NCBI GenBank assembly: GCA_004294465.1
Contig: REAV01000131.1
Location: 1 to 6,763 of the forward strand
Source of the DNA: Sphingobacteriia bacterium
Lineage (GTDB): Bacteria; Bacteroidota; Bacteroidia; Chitinophagales; Chitinophagaceae
Length of the DNA: 6,763 nt
Direction of reading: 5' to 3'
The notes beneath the pieces were generated by a model. That model worked only from the letters and a program-made list of their open reading frames with translations, searched no databases and was not told where the DNA came from. Positions 1-5,396 of the stretch are shown piece after piece (within the stretch, counting starts at the first letter, position 1; each line of letters opens with the position of its first letter). Both the position numbers and the translations under genes were made by a program.

Positions 1-4
1 AAAG

Positions 5-176
5 CTGTAGGGGGAGGGATCGAACCTCCACGAGGCAGTTAGCAGAAGCACAAAGTTCAGTGGTCGACCCTGGTCGCTCAAGTATTGCTACTCTTGCGGC
101 TCTATGCTAAGTTTGTCCTGTTATCCTCACCCCCGAGACAAGAGGGTATGTCTGCCAAAAATTTCATCACCCCACA
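5..176 (-). ncRNA. tRNA-like RNA: class II tRNA body with a long insertion in the variable arm
   Basis: Read on the minus strand, the sequence folds as a tRNA. The acceptor TGTGGGG (176-170) pairs with CCCTACA (12-6), 7 bp with one G-U, followed by discriminator G at 5. The D stem is ATG/CAT (167-165, 150-148) around a Leu-like loop with GG. The anticodon stem CCCTC/GGGGG (146-142, 134-130) closes the 7-nt loop TTGTCTC. The T arm is GGAGG-TTCGATC-CCTCC (29-13). U8, A14, G18G19, U33 and TTCGA of the T loop are all present. The variable arm begins TGAGG (129-125) and ends CCTCG (35-31), with 89 nt between instead of the usual few. The anticodon would be GUC (Asp), yet the body is Leu/Ser class II and position 37 is U rather than the usual purine. 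No CCA is encoded (CTT follows). It may be a divergent tRNA, a pseudo-tRNA or a regulatory tRNA mimic. The fold is well supported; the function is unknown. Confidence 0.6.
36..124 (-). other. Structured 89-nt insertion in the variable arm of the tRNA-like RNA
   Basis: The insertion extends the variable-arm helix. On the 3' strand TGCTAA (44-39), CTG (38-36) and CCTCG (35-31) are contiguous. They pair with TTAGCA (110-105), CAG (120-118) and TGAGG (129-125), leaving 5'-side bulges ATAA and GACAAAC. Within the distal part, AGTA-GCAA-TACT (92-81) forms a stem with a GNRA-type GCAA tetraloop, and CGAC-CAGG-GTCG (76-65) forms a second short hairpin. The bulge ACAAA (116-112) is complementary to TTTGT (54-50), which would make a pseudoknot across the TTAGCA helix. 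These pairings are seen by eye; which form together is inference. Confidence 0.45.
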
Positions 177-180
177 GTAT

Positions 181-195
181 AAAGAACGATTCTTT
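181..195. repeat. Perfect inverted repeat AAAGAA-CGA-TTCTTT
   Basis: Two 6-bp arms surround a 3-nt centre just upstream of the 5' end of the tRNA-like RNA. On the minus strand it lies between a candidate -7 box (228-221) and the mature 5' end (176). It could therefore be a leader hairpin removed during processing or a protein site. The arms are short and a chance occurrence in AT-rich DNA is possible. Confidence 0.3.
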
Positions 196-220
196 CGTAT
201 CAATGCTTACTTTGATAAAA

Positions 221-228
221 CAAAAATA
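221..228 (-). promoter_or_regulatory. Candidate -7 box (TATTTTTG) for the tRNA-like RNA
   Basis: The minus-strand octamer TATTTTTG fits the Bacteroidota sigma-70 -7 consensus TAnnTTTG. Transcription would start near 214, giving a leader of roughly 38 nt before the folded RNA, to be trimmed by RNase P if it is a true tRNA. No TTG is seen at the expected -33 spacing, so support rests on one box in AT-rich DNA. Confidence 0.3.
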
Positions 229-256
229 CAGTAAAAAGGATATTAATTAATCATTT

Positions 257-320
257 TTCAATAATTAATTTAATAATATAGATAATGTTCAATATATTTG
301 AATATTCATTGAATATTATC
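257..320 (+). promoter_or_regulatory. Promoter and probable autoregulatory operator of the Lrp/AsnC gene
   Basis: The octamer TATATTTG at 293-300 matches the Bacteroidota -7 box TAnnTTTG, predicting a start near 306 and a leader of about 30 nt. Repeated half-sites surround it: TTCAATAAT (257-265), TTCAATATA (288-296), TTGAATATT (298-306) and TTGAATATT (309-317). The last two are 11 bp apart, one helical turn. A longer inverted repeat pairs GATAATGTTCAAT (281-293) with ATTGAATATTATC (308-320), 12 of 13 positions matching. Lrp/AsnC proteins bind as multimers to phased AT-rich half-sites and commonly regulate their own gene, so the arrangement fits negative autoregulation. The regulator assignment is inference; the repeats are seen directly. 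Confidence 0.55.
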
Positions 321-337
321 TAATTAAACACTTAAAT

Positions 338-808
338 ATGTCCGGTAAATTGAATCTCGACAAATTGGATTTTCAAATAATCCAGGAAATGATGGAAGAT
401 GCAGAAATTTCTTATGCCGATTTGGGCAAGAAATTATTTGTTTCAGGAGGCACCATCCATGTTCGCATTAAAAAACTAGAAGAACTAAAAGTAGTTAAAG
501 GTAAAAAATTATCGGTAGATCTCAAATCTTTGGGTTACGATGTAATTGCTTTTATTGGTATTTATCTAGAAAAAAGTTCTTTATACGATTCCGTTGCTAA
601 AGAATTAAAAAAGGTACAACAAATCGTTCGCTTGAATTATACAACGGGCAATTATAGCATGTTTGCAGAAATAGTTTGTAAAGACATTCAAGAATTACGC
701 TTTGTGCTACATGACGAATTACAAAAAATAAAAGGCATTGAAAGAACGGAAACATTTATTTCCTTAGAAGAAAGTTTAGACAGAAATGTAGTAGTAGCTC
801 CTATTTAA
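338..808 (+). CDS. Lrp/AsnC-family transcriptional regulator
   Basis: This 156-residue protein has the normal length and two-part build of the Lrp/AsnC family. An N-terminal winged helix-turn-helix spans about residues 7-55 (LDKLDFQIIQEMMEDAEISY, then a recognition helix near 36-50 and KVVKG after it). A C-terminal RAM/ligand-binding domain covers about 67-150, with the family's IGIYLE strand near 73 and a TTGNYSMFAEIV segment at 102-113, which resembles the usual TG-[DN]-[YH] turn. Family members sense amino acids or other small effectors and wrap DNA as octamers or larger. The ATG is the first in frame and follows the -7 box at 293-300 closely; no Shine-Dalgarno is visible. It leads a unit with polysaccharide genes only 10 nt downstream, which suggests it controls them as well as itself. 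The effector cannot be told from sequence. Confidence 0.85.
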   Translation: MSGKLNLDKLDFQIIQEMMEDAEISYADLGKKLFVSGGTIHVRIKKLEELKVVKGKKLSVDLKSLGYDVIAFIGIYLEKSSLYDSVAKELKKVQQIVRLNYTTGNYSMFAEIVCKDIQELRFVLHDELQKIKGIERTETFISLEESLDRNVVVAPI

Positions 809-818
809 AATCGATCCT

Positions 819-1670
819 ATGCAATCAACATTTAACCTAATAGACGTAGTTCAGTTGCTAAAATCAAAATGGCGGGTGTTATTAAGCTTTACCATGTTAT
901 CAGCAATGCTAGCTGGCATATTTGTTTTTATAATGACCCCTCAATACAAATCGAGCACAACATTATTAGCTGGTAATCCCCAATTATTGGATAAAGCCAG
1001 GCTTTTCAATCAGCAAATCAAAGATCTATACACCAATTTTGGATCGGGAGATGATTTAGATAGAATTCAAGCTTTTGCAGAACTCGATAATACATTAGAA
1101 AAAGTAATTCATAAAAACTTAGAATTATTGGTTTATTACAAATCAATTGATTCTAATGCAATTTCAGTGGTAGCAGATCTACGCAAGGATTTGACATTTA
1201 TTAAGACTGAAAAAGACCAACTAATTATTAGCTGCCAATTGAGCAATAAAGATTTAGCTGCTAAAATAGTAAATGATATAGCTGAGATAACAGAGACATC
1301 AATGAGATGGATGATTCAACAAAATTATCGCCTAATCATTTCTAGATTAGACAGCACAAGTAATCAGTTAAAAGAAAATTTAACTGAAATCATCAATAAG
1401 AGTGTTCCCAATGACGAGGCCAGTTTACAAATTAAAGCAGCTGAATTGAATAATATCATTCATCAATTGCAACAAACACAACAAGCCAGTCAGGAATTTA
1501 GAATTGCTGCTGAAACAATGCCTCATTTTATTCAAGTAATGGAAAAAGGGATTCCTGCCAGTGAAATTAGTTGGCCCAATAAGCCATTGATAATTTCTGT
1601 AGCTGCTTTATTGGGATTGGTTTTTAGCGCAATTGTAATTTTAAGCAAGAATCAAAAGAAGCAATTTTAA
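819..1670 (+). CDS. Wzz-like polysaccharide co-polymerase (chain length determinant)
   Basis: The 283-residue product has the Wzz/PCP topology: a short cytoplasmic N-terminus with the conserved start pattern (NLIDVVQLLKSKWRVL), TM1 at about 18-40, a long periplasmic part rich in helix and probable coiled coil (about 120-245), then a Pro-containing stretch (SWPNKP, 251-256) leading into TM2 at about 257-276 and a basic tail. Wzz proteins set the modal length of O-antigen, capsule or exopolysaccharide together with a Wzy polymerase, and the next gene is Wzy/WaaL-like. There is no C-terminal tyrosine kinase domain, so this is a PCP-1-type or kinase-less protein rather than a Wzc. It is shorter than typical Wzz proteins of roughly 320-370 residues. 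Only 10 nt separate it from the regulator upstream and 1 nt from the gene downstream, so co-transcription is likely. Confidence 0.75.
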   Translation: MQSTFNLIDVVQLLKSKWRVLLSFTMLSAMLAGIFVFIMTPQYKSSTTLLAGNPQLLDKARLFNQQIKDLYTNFGSGDDLDRIQAFAELDNTLEKVIHKNLELLVYYKSIDSNAISVVADLRKDLTFIKTEKDQLIISCQLSNKDLAAKIVNDIAEITETSMRWMIQQNYRLIISRLDSTSNQLKENLTEIINKSVPNDEASLQIKAAELNNIIHQLQQTQQASQEFRIAAETMPHFIQVMEKGIPASEISWPNKPLIISVAALLGLVFSAIVILSKNQKKQF

Positions 1671-1671
1671 A

Positions 1672-3123
1672 ATGATCTTTTTGCGCCAATATCGAATATT
1701 GGATTTAATTAGTTACCTGTTTTTTTTTATTGCAGGAGGATTGGCTATTTGGTTCAGCCAACCTTGGTATTTAAGCATTCCATTTGTCTGGGCTTTGTAT
1801 CCTATGGTTTCGAATTTTTTTATTTTAGAAACAAAACAACTTTTTTGGATTTTACTAACGCTCATTCCTTTATCAACAGAACTAAATCTTACCTCCTCAC
1901 TTAGTCTTGATTTTCCGATTGAAATAGTTTTAGTAATAATAACAGTAATTGCTACAGCCAAACTATTTCATCAGCCAAGCATATTCAATGATTCACTTCA
2001 ATCGCCACTACTATTGCTGGTAGTATTCCATCTTTTATGGATTTTGATCAGTAGTTTTTTTTCTACAACACCCCTATTATCGATTAAATATTTTTTAGCA
2101 AAAATCTGGTACATCATCCCTTTTGTGATGGTCACCCCAATTGTCTTAAAAAATTACTCAGACTGGAAAAAACTAGCCCTATGTATGTGTATTCCAATGA
2201 GTGTTTTAGTAGTACAAATATTGTTCAGACAAAGTTTGTATAGTTTTGAATTTGGCGCCATTAAAAAAGCCATGTTCCCTTTTTTTAGGAATCATGTAAA
2301 TTATTCATCTCTGCTAGTTTGTTTAGTTCCTATTGGATGGATCATTTGGAAATTCACACCAAACAATACATTCCAGAAAAAACTCAGTAAATGGCTATTA
2401 TTTACTGCATTAATCGCATTAATATTAGCGTATTCAAGAGGTGCGTGGCTGGCCATGATCATTGGTCTTTTAAGCATTTTTATTTTCAGGAAAAATTGGA
2501 TGGGAAAAACAATCATTGGATCAGTCATACTAATTGGAGTTATTATCAGCTCGCTTTCCTATCAAAAAAATTATATCGCTTTTGCCCCCAACCACGATCA
2601 AACCATTTTTCATGAGAATTTTGGAGAACATTTATCTGCCACTATCAACAGAAAAGACATTTCCAATGCAGAACGATTTCATCGATGGGTTGCTGGTGCG
2701 AGAATGATTACCGAAAAGCCAATCATTGGCTTCGGACCCAATAGTTTTTACCATCAATACCAACCATTTACCGTAAGCGCTTTTAAAACCTGGGTGAGTA
2801 ATAACCCAGAACACTCTACTGTACACAATTACTTTTTATTGATTGCCATAGAACAAGGTATTATTGGATTGATTTTATTTATTGCCTTATTCATTTACAT
2901 GCTCTTAGAAGCTCAATTGCTTTATCAACAATTCCAAAGTGAGCTATACAGAACCATATCACTAATATTAGGTATTGTTTTAGTAATGATTGGTGTAATA
3001 AATTGTGGAAGCGATATGATTGAGACGGATAAAATCGGAAGTGTTTTTTGGCTTTGTGGTGGAGCATTGATAGCACTTAAAAAAACATTAAAAATTGAAT
3101 CTTCTTCAATTGCACACAGTTAA
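1672..3123 (+). CDS. O-antigen polymerase/ligase family membrane protein (Wzy/WaaL-like)
   Basis: This 483-residue polytopic protein has around ten to twelve hydrophobic segments. Family signs are the SRGAWLA motif at 255-261 following a TM helix (the Arg is characteristic of O-antigen ligase/polymerase proteins), a large extracytoplasmic loop (about 298-385) with GFGPNSF (353-359), and HSTVHNYFLLIAIEQG (381-396), whose His residues sit where the catalytic His of WaaL-type enzymes occurs. An RNH segment (206-208) precedes another helix. Such enzymes polymerise lipid-linked repeat units or transfer the polymer to an acceptor in the periplasm; sequence alone does not separate the two, but the adjacent Wzz argues for polymerase. 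The ATG lies 1 nt after the upstream stop, suggesting translational coupling. The first codons contain a perfect inverted repeat and a run of nine T. Confidence 0.78.
   Translation: MIFLRQYRILDLISYLFFFIAGGLAIWFSQPWYLSIPFVWALYPMVSNFFILETKQLFWILLTLIPLSTELNLTSSLSLDFPIEIVLVIITVIATAKLFHQPSIFNDSLQSPLLLLVVFHLLWILISSFFSTTPLLSIKYFLAKIWYIIPFVMVTPIVLKNYSDWKKLALCMCIPMSVLVVQILFRQSLYSFEFGAIKKAMFPFFRNHVNYSSLLVCLVPIGWIIWKFTPNNTFQKKLSKWLLFTALIALILAYSRGAWLAMIIGLLSIFIFRKNWMGKTIIGSVILIGVIISSLSYQKNYIAFAPNHDQTIFHENFGEHLSATINRKDISNAERFHRWVAGARMITEKPIIGFGPNSFYHQYQPFTVSAFKTWVSNNPEHSTVHNYFLLIAIEQGIIGLILFIALFIYMLLEAQLLYQQFQSELYRTISLILGIVLVMIGVINCGSDMIETDKIGSVFWLCGGALIALKKTLKIESSSIAHS
1686..1702. repeat. Perfect inverted repeat CCAATAT-CGA-ATATTGG inside the wzy-like gene start
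   Basis: Seven-bp perfect arms surround CGA, beginning 14 nt after the start codon (about codons 5-11). In mRNA it would form a hairpin near the ribosome entry region. In DNA it contains CAATAT and GAATATTG, the same half-site words seen in the promoter at 288-317. It may be a translational control hairpin, a second regulator site, or chance. Confidence 0.4.
1720..1728 (+). repeat. Run of nine T near the 5' end of the wzy-like gene
   Basis: A 9-nt T homopolymer lies at codons 17-19 of the polymerase/ligase gene, encoding Phe residues of the first membrane helix. A further run of eight T lies at 2055-2062. Such tracts are prone to slipped-strand changes that would shift the frame early in the protein. 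The frame is intact here, and Phe-rich helices in an AT-rich genome can produce such runs without selection. Confidence 0.35.
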
Positions 3124-3151
3124 GCAACAGTTCTGTCCTTCTTTGTATCTC

Positions 3152-3159
3152 TAATTTTG
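3152..3159 (+). promoter_or_regulatory. Candidate -7 box (TAATTTTG) upstream of the small ORF
   Basis: TAATTTTG matches TAnnTTTG exactly and lies 29 nt past the stop of the polysaccharide gene. It would start a transcript near 3166 with a leader of about 67 nt before the small ORF at 3233. There is no clear -33 TTG at the right distance, so this is a single-box prediction. Confidence 0.35.
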
Positions 3160-3180
3160 AAATCCAAAAAAATTATTTAG

Positions 3181-3220
3181 CTGCATTAAACTTATTGCAG
3201 TTTTGTTAGTCAAAAACTAA
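3181..3220 (+). other. Two adjacent weak hairpins in the leader of the small ORF
   Basis: CTGCA (3181-3185) pairs with TGCAG (3196-3200) over a 10-nt loop and is followed by TTTTGTT. Next, TTAGT (3206-3210) pairs with ACTAA (3216-3220) over CAAAA. The first hairpin plus T-tract could be a weak terminator for the polysaccharide unit. Together they could instead be leader structure of the small ORF. Stems are only 5 bp and AT-rich. Confidence 0.25.
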
Positions 3221-3232
3221 AACCAATGTTTT

Positions 3233-3340
3233 ATGAAAAAGTTTTTATTGTTTACACTTTCATTATTAGCATTATTACCATTATTGATTTATGCTTTCTT
3301 CCCTGATAACCCGCCAGCAGAAATCCATAAACACCTCTAA
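3233..3340 (+). CDS. Possible small secreted or membrane peptide, 35 residues
   Basis: An ATG ORF encodes a peptide starting MKKFLLFTLSLLALLPLLIY and ending in FPDNPPAEIHKHL. Two Lys residues precede about 17 hydrophobic residues, then a short polar Pro-rich tail, as in a signal peptide or single-pass micro-protein. The candidate promoter at 3152-3159 lies upstream. Its stop codon ends exactly where the stop of the convergent glycosyltransferase gene begins, so neither gene reads into the other, which suggests a maintained boundary. There is no family I recognise. Chance is possible for so short an ORF, although the well-formed N-terminus argues against it. It could be a membrane micro-protein, a small lipid-active peptide or a remnant of a longer secreted protein. 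Confidence 0.45.
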   Translation: MKKFLLFTLSLLALLPLLIYAFFPDNPPAEIHKHL

Positions 3341-4528
3341 TTACTTTACGGTTCTACCTTTCCACTGATAAGTACCGAATTTGCCTAGCCAGCCTGCTAC
3401 GACAGTGTAGAATATATGAAAAGGTTGCATGAACGGAAATATCCATAAAGTTGGCCTTAGCTTGAAAAAATCAGCAACAGGATACAAAAAAATTATTTCG
3501 ACAATCGTTTTGAGCAATAAGATAAATGCGATACTTGGATAAATACCCTCCACAAATATTCCAGCTATTAATCCCAATAGCAATCCAGCATTAAATAGAT
3601 ATACCAATACTAATACCCAAAAAATGTTGAGGTCAGAATAACTATCTGCTTTACTTGCCCATCTAACCCGTTGATTAAAAAAACTTTTCCAATCAGGCAT
3701 GGGGGCAGTAGTAACAATCATTTGATCACTATACAAAAACCCTAATCGACCCGGAAATTCTTTCTTGATTTTATACATCAGGAACATATCATCGCCACTT
3801 GCCAACTGATCAATTCCTTTAAACTGGCCTACTGCATAAAAAGCTTTTTTACTATATGCCAAATTAGCGCCATTACACATACTATGAAAACCCGCTGCAA
3901 CAGCTGCAGCAGTTATGCCCTGTAAACTCATGAAATCCAGTAACTGAAATAAACCCAACCATGTTTTCGTATTTGAAAACATTACAGGTGCCGCAACAAA
4001 AACAGGATCTTTCTCTTGTATGAATTGATCGAAATTAAATAACCAATCAGGTAATACTGCACAATCAGCATCGGTAGTAATAATCCATTCACCCTTGGTT
4101 TCAGCTACTGCAATTTCGATAGCTCTCTTTTTATAGGCATTGATATTTCCAGTAACATGATCAGATAAATTGATTAATCGTAAAGATGCAAAAGAAGATT
4201 TCATCATTTCCACAATCGAACCTGTATTATCTGATGAATGATCGTTCACTACAATTACTTCAAATAAATGGGAAGGGTAGTTTTGGGCTTGAATTCTTTT
4301 TAAACAGTCTTCGATGAAAATTGCTTCATTTCTTGCTGGAATAATGATACTAAAAAATATTTGTGGAGTTTGTTTTTGAACTGGCACATATTGTTTTAAT
4401 TGTAAAAACCAGTAATGATATATACCAATCAAAACACAATAGGCCAAACCTATACATGCAAGTAGATAAATAAAATAGTTGATCATGAGCAGCAAAGAAA
4501 ACCAATATTGGTTAAAAATAATTGGCAA
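3341..4528 (-). CDS. Membrane-anchored processive family-2 glycosyltransferase
   Basis: The 395-residue protein has an N-terminal TM helix (about 16-42), a cytosolic GT-A domain (about 57-300) and two to four C-terminal hydrophobic segments (about 303-325, 331-349, 361-381). GT2 signatures are visible in order: FFSIIIPARNEA (58-69), VVNDHSSD (93-100, UDP-binding Asp), the DxD-type TTDADC (151-156), SGDDMF (244-249) carrying the probable catalytic base, and the QRVRW motif (286-290), the Q(Q/R)xRW acceptor-site signature of cellulose, chitin and hyaluronan synthase-like enzymes. It therefore likely transfers a sugar from a nucleotide donor to a membrane or growing glycan acceptor. No PilZ domain is present. 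The start overlaps the end of the hydrolase gene by 17 nt; an internal Met at residue 15 (codon 4486-4484) would remove the overlap and keep the first TM helix, so either start is possible. Confidence 0.85.
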   Translation of the reverse strand: MPIIFNQYWFSLLLMINYFIYLLACIGLAYCVLIGIYHYWFLQLKQYVPVQKQTPQIFFSIIIPARNEAIFIEDCLKRIQAQNYPSHLFEVIVVNDHSSDNTGSIVEMMKSSFASLRLINLSDHVTGNINAYKKRAIEIAVAETKGEWIITTDADCAVLPDWLFNFDQFIQEKDPVFVAAPVMFSNTKTWLGLFQLLDFMSLQGITAAAVAAGFHSMCNGANLAYSKKAFYAVGQFKGIDQLASGDDMFLMYKIKKEFPGRLGFLYSDQMIVTTAPMPDWKSFFNQRVRWASKADSYSDLNIFWVLVLVYLFNAGLLLGLIAGIFVEGIYPSIAFILLLKTIVEIIFLYPVADFFKLRPTLWIFPFMQPFHIFYTVVAGWLGKFGTYQWKGRTVK

Positions 4529-5312
4529 TTATGTTTGCATACTTTTTTTGTAAAAGTTGATGCCCAGCATTTATTTCAAACACTTTCACTAATTCTTTCA
4601 GGTCTTTACTAAATTGAGTACCTCGTTTTGTAAGAATGATTCGATCATATTTACCAAAAATCAACTGTAATGGTACTTTATGGTCTTTAATCAATGATTT
4701 CAATATGGCTAAGCTGGGCCTGAAACGCCTTGTGGTAGTCCATATTTTATACAATTCAGCACGTTCTTTGGGATCATCTAAATAGTAATGAACAAATTTA
4801 CTGATGCTAGGATTGAGCAATTTCAAGAACCTGGCCATTTTAATTAGTTGAAATAACCATTGAGGATTTTCCATAGTGTTTTTAAAAATCCAATTACCTA
4901 CAACTGTTTTCGTAGTGAACCATTGCCATTTATTTTGATGCAATCCGTCTGGAGCTACTAAAACCATGGACTCTATACGATCTGGCATCAGTTCAAACAA
5001 TCTTAATGCAATTCTTCCACCCATACTATAGGCCAAAAAAGTCACTCTAGATTGAGTATTGCCAGTAATTGAGTTGATGAATTGAATTAATAGAATGGGT
5101 TCTAATAACAAAGGTCCATTCCACTTGGTTTTACCATGAAAAGGGATGTCTACAGCAATCAACGTATGGGTTTCGCCCAGATATGGTTCGAATAAAGCAA
5201 AACTCTCTCCAGATTCTCCATATCCATGAAAACAGAAAATCCAGTTAGGGCCCGATCCAAATCGATTATAATGAAACAGAGATCCTCCCAATTCGATAAA
5301 CTGACTATTCAT
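4512..5312 (-). CDS. Alpha/beta hydrolase fold protein
   Basis: The 266-residue product has a complete catalytic set: an oxyanion HGYGES segment (29-34), DIPFHGKT (55-62), the nucleophile elbow AYSMGG with Ser96, an acid in FGKYDRI (Asp223) and NAGHQL with His251. Between about 125 and 205 lies a helical cap domain rich in aromatic and basic residues. No signal peptide is seen, so it is probably cytoplasmic. The family includes esterases, lipases, thioesterases and C-C hydrolases, and the substrate is not determined by these motifs. It is first in a minus-strand pair with the GT2 gene, and divergent from a MarR gene 84 bp away, so a shared regulator is plausible. A lipid or acyl substrate would fit the neighbouring acyl-CoA dehydrogenase, but that is inference from context only. 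Confidence 0.8.
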   Translation of the reverse strand: MNSQFIELGGSLFHYNRFGSGPNWIFCFHGYGESGESFALFEPYLGETHTLIAVDIPFHGKTKWNGPLLLEPILLIQFINSITGNTQSRVTFLAYSMGGRIALRLFELMPDRIESMVLVAPDGLHQNKWQWFTTKTVVGNWIFKNTMENPQWLFQLIKMARFLKLLNPSISKFVHYYLDDPKERAELYKIWTTTRRFRPSLAILKSLIKDHKVPLQLIFGKYDRIILTKRGTQFSKDLKELVKVFEINAGHQLLQKKYANIIANYF

Positions 5313-5328
5313 GCTACTTGGCTAAATT

Positions 5329-5349
5329 TTACCATTAAATTCTTGGTAA
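5329..5349. repeat. Inverted repeat TTACCA-N9-TGGTAA in the divergent control region
   Basis: Two perfect 6-bp arms (5329-5334 and 5344-5349) lie between the hydrolase start and the MarR promoter elements, and the right arm overlaps the candidate -33 TTG (5343-5345). For the hydrolase, a near -7 box TTTCTTTG lies on the minus strand at 5360-5353. A dimeric regulator bound here could affect both directions. The binding protein is unknown. Confidence 0.35.
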
Positions 5350-5373
5350 TGTCAAAGAAACGAACTTATTTTG
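5343..5373 (+). promoter_or_regulatory. Probable promoter of the marR-like gene and acyl-CoA dehydrogenase
   Basis: TTG (5343-5345) is followed after 20 nt by TTATTTTG (5366-5373), a one-mismatch copy of the Bacteroidota TAnnTTTG box at the expected spacing. The predicted start is near 5380, giving a leader of about 17 nt before the chosen MarR ATG. This supports the downstream start at 5397 over upstream in-frame ATGs. Confidence 0.45.
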
Positions 5374-5377
5374 AAAT

Positions 5378-5391
5378 TAGTTGCATAACTA
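5378..5391. promoter_or_regulatory. Probable MarR operator TAGTTGCATAACTA
   Basis: A perfect inverted repeat TAGTT-GCAT-AACTA lies 6 bp before the MarR ATG and covers the predicted transcription start. The TTGCAT-type palindrome of this size resembles sites bound by MarR dimers, and its position would block RNA polymerase, fitting autorepression. The sequence is direct; the assignment to this MarR protein is inference from proximity. Confidence 0.5.
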
Positions 5392-5396
5392 ACTAT

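Noticed and set aside
1..176. tmRNA (ssrA) or two tandem tRNAs
   Set aside because: A tmRNA lacks a normal D stem and anticodon stem, begins with a GGGGCU-type acceptor and is about twice as long; no tag reading frame was found. Only one T arm and one acceptor pair exist, so two tRNAs do not fit.
5..176. tRNA-Leu interrupted by a group I intron
   Set aside because: The anticodon stem and 7-nt loop are contiguous and intact; the extra sequence lies between the variable-arm strands, and no group I core sequences were recognised.
1713..3076. Several short ORFs opposite to or out of frame with the polymerase/ligase gene
   Set aside because: They lie inside a strongly supported membrane protein gene, have no recognisable domains and reflect low stop frequency opposite hydrophobic codons.
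5226..5396. N-terminal extension of the MarR protein from upstream ATGs
   Set aside because: It would overlap the divergent hydrolase start and run through the promoter and palindromes; the 152-residue form has normal MarR length.
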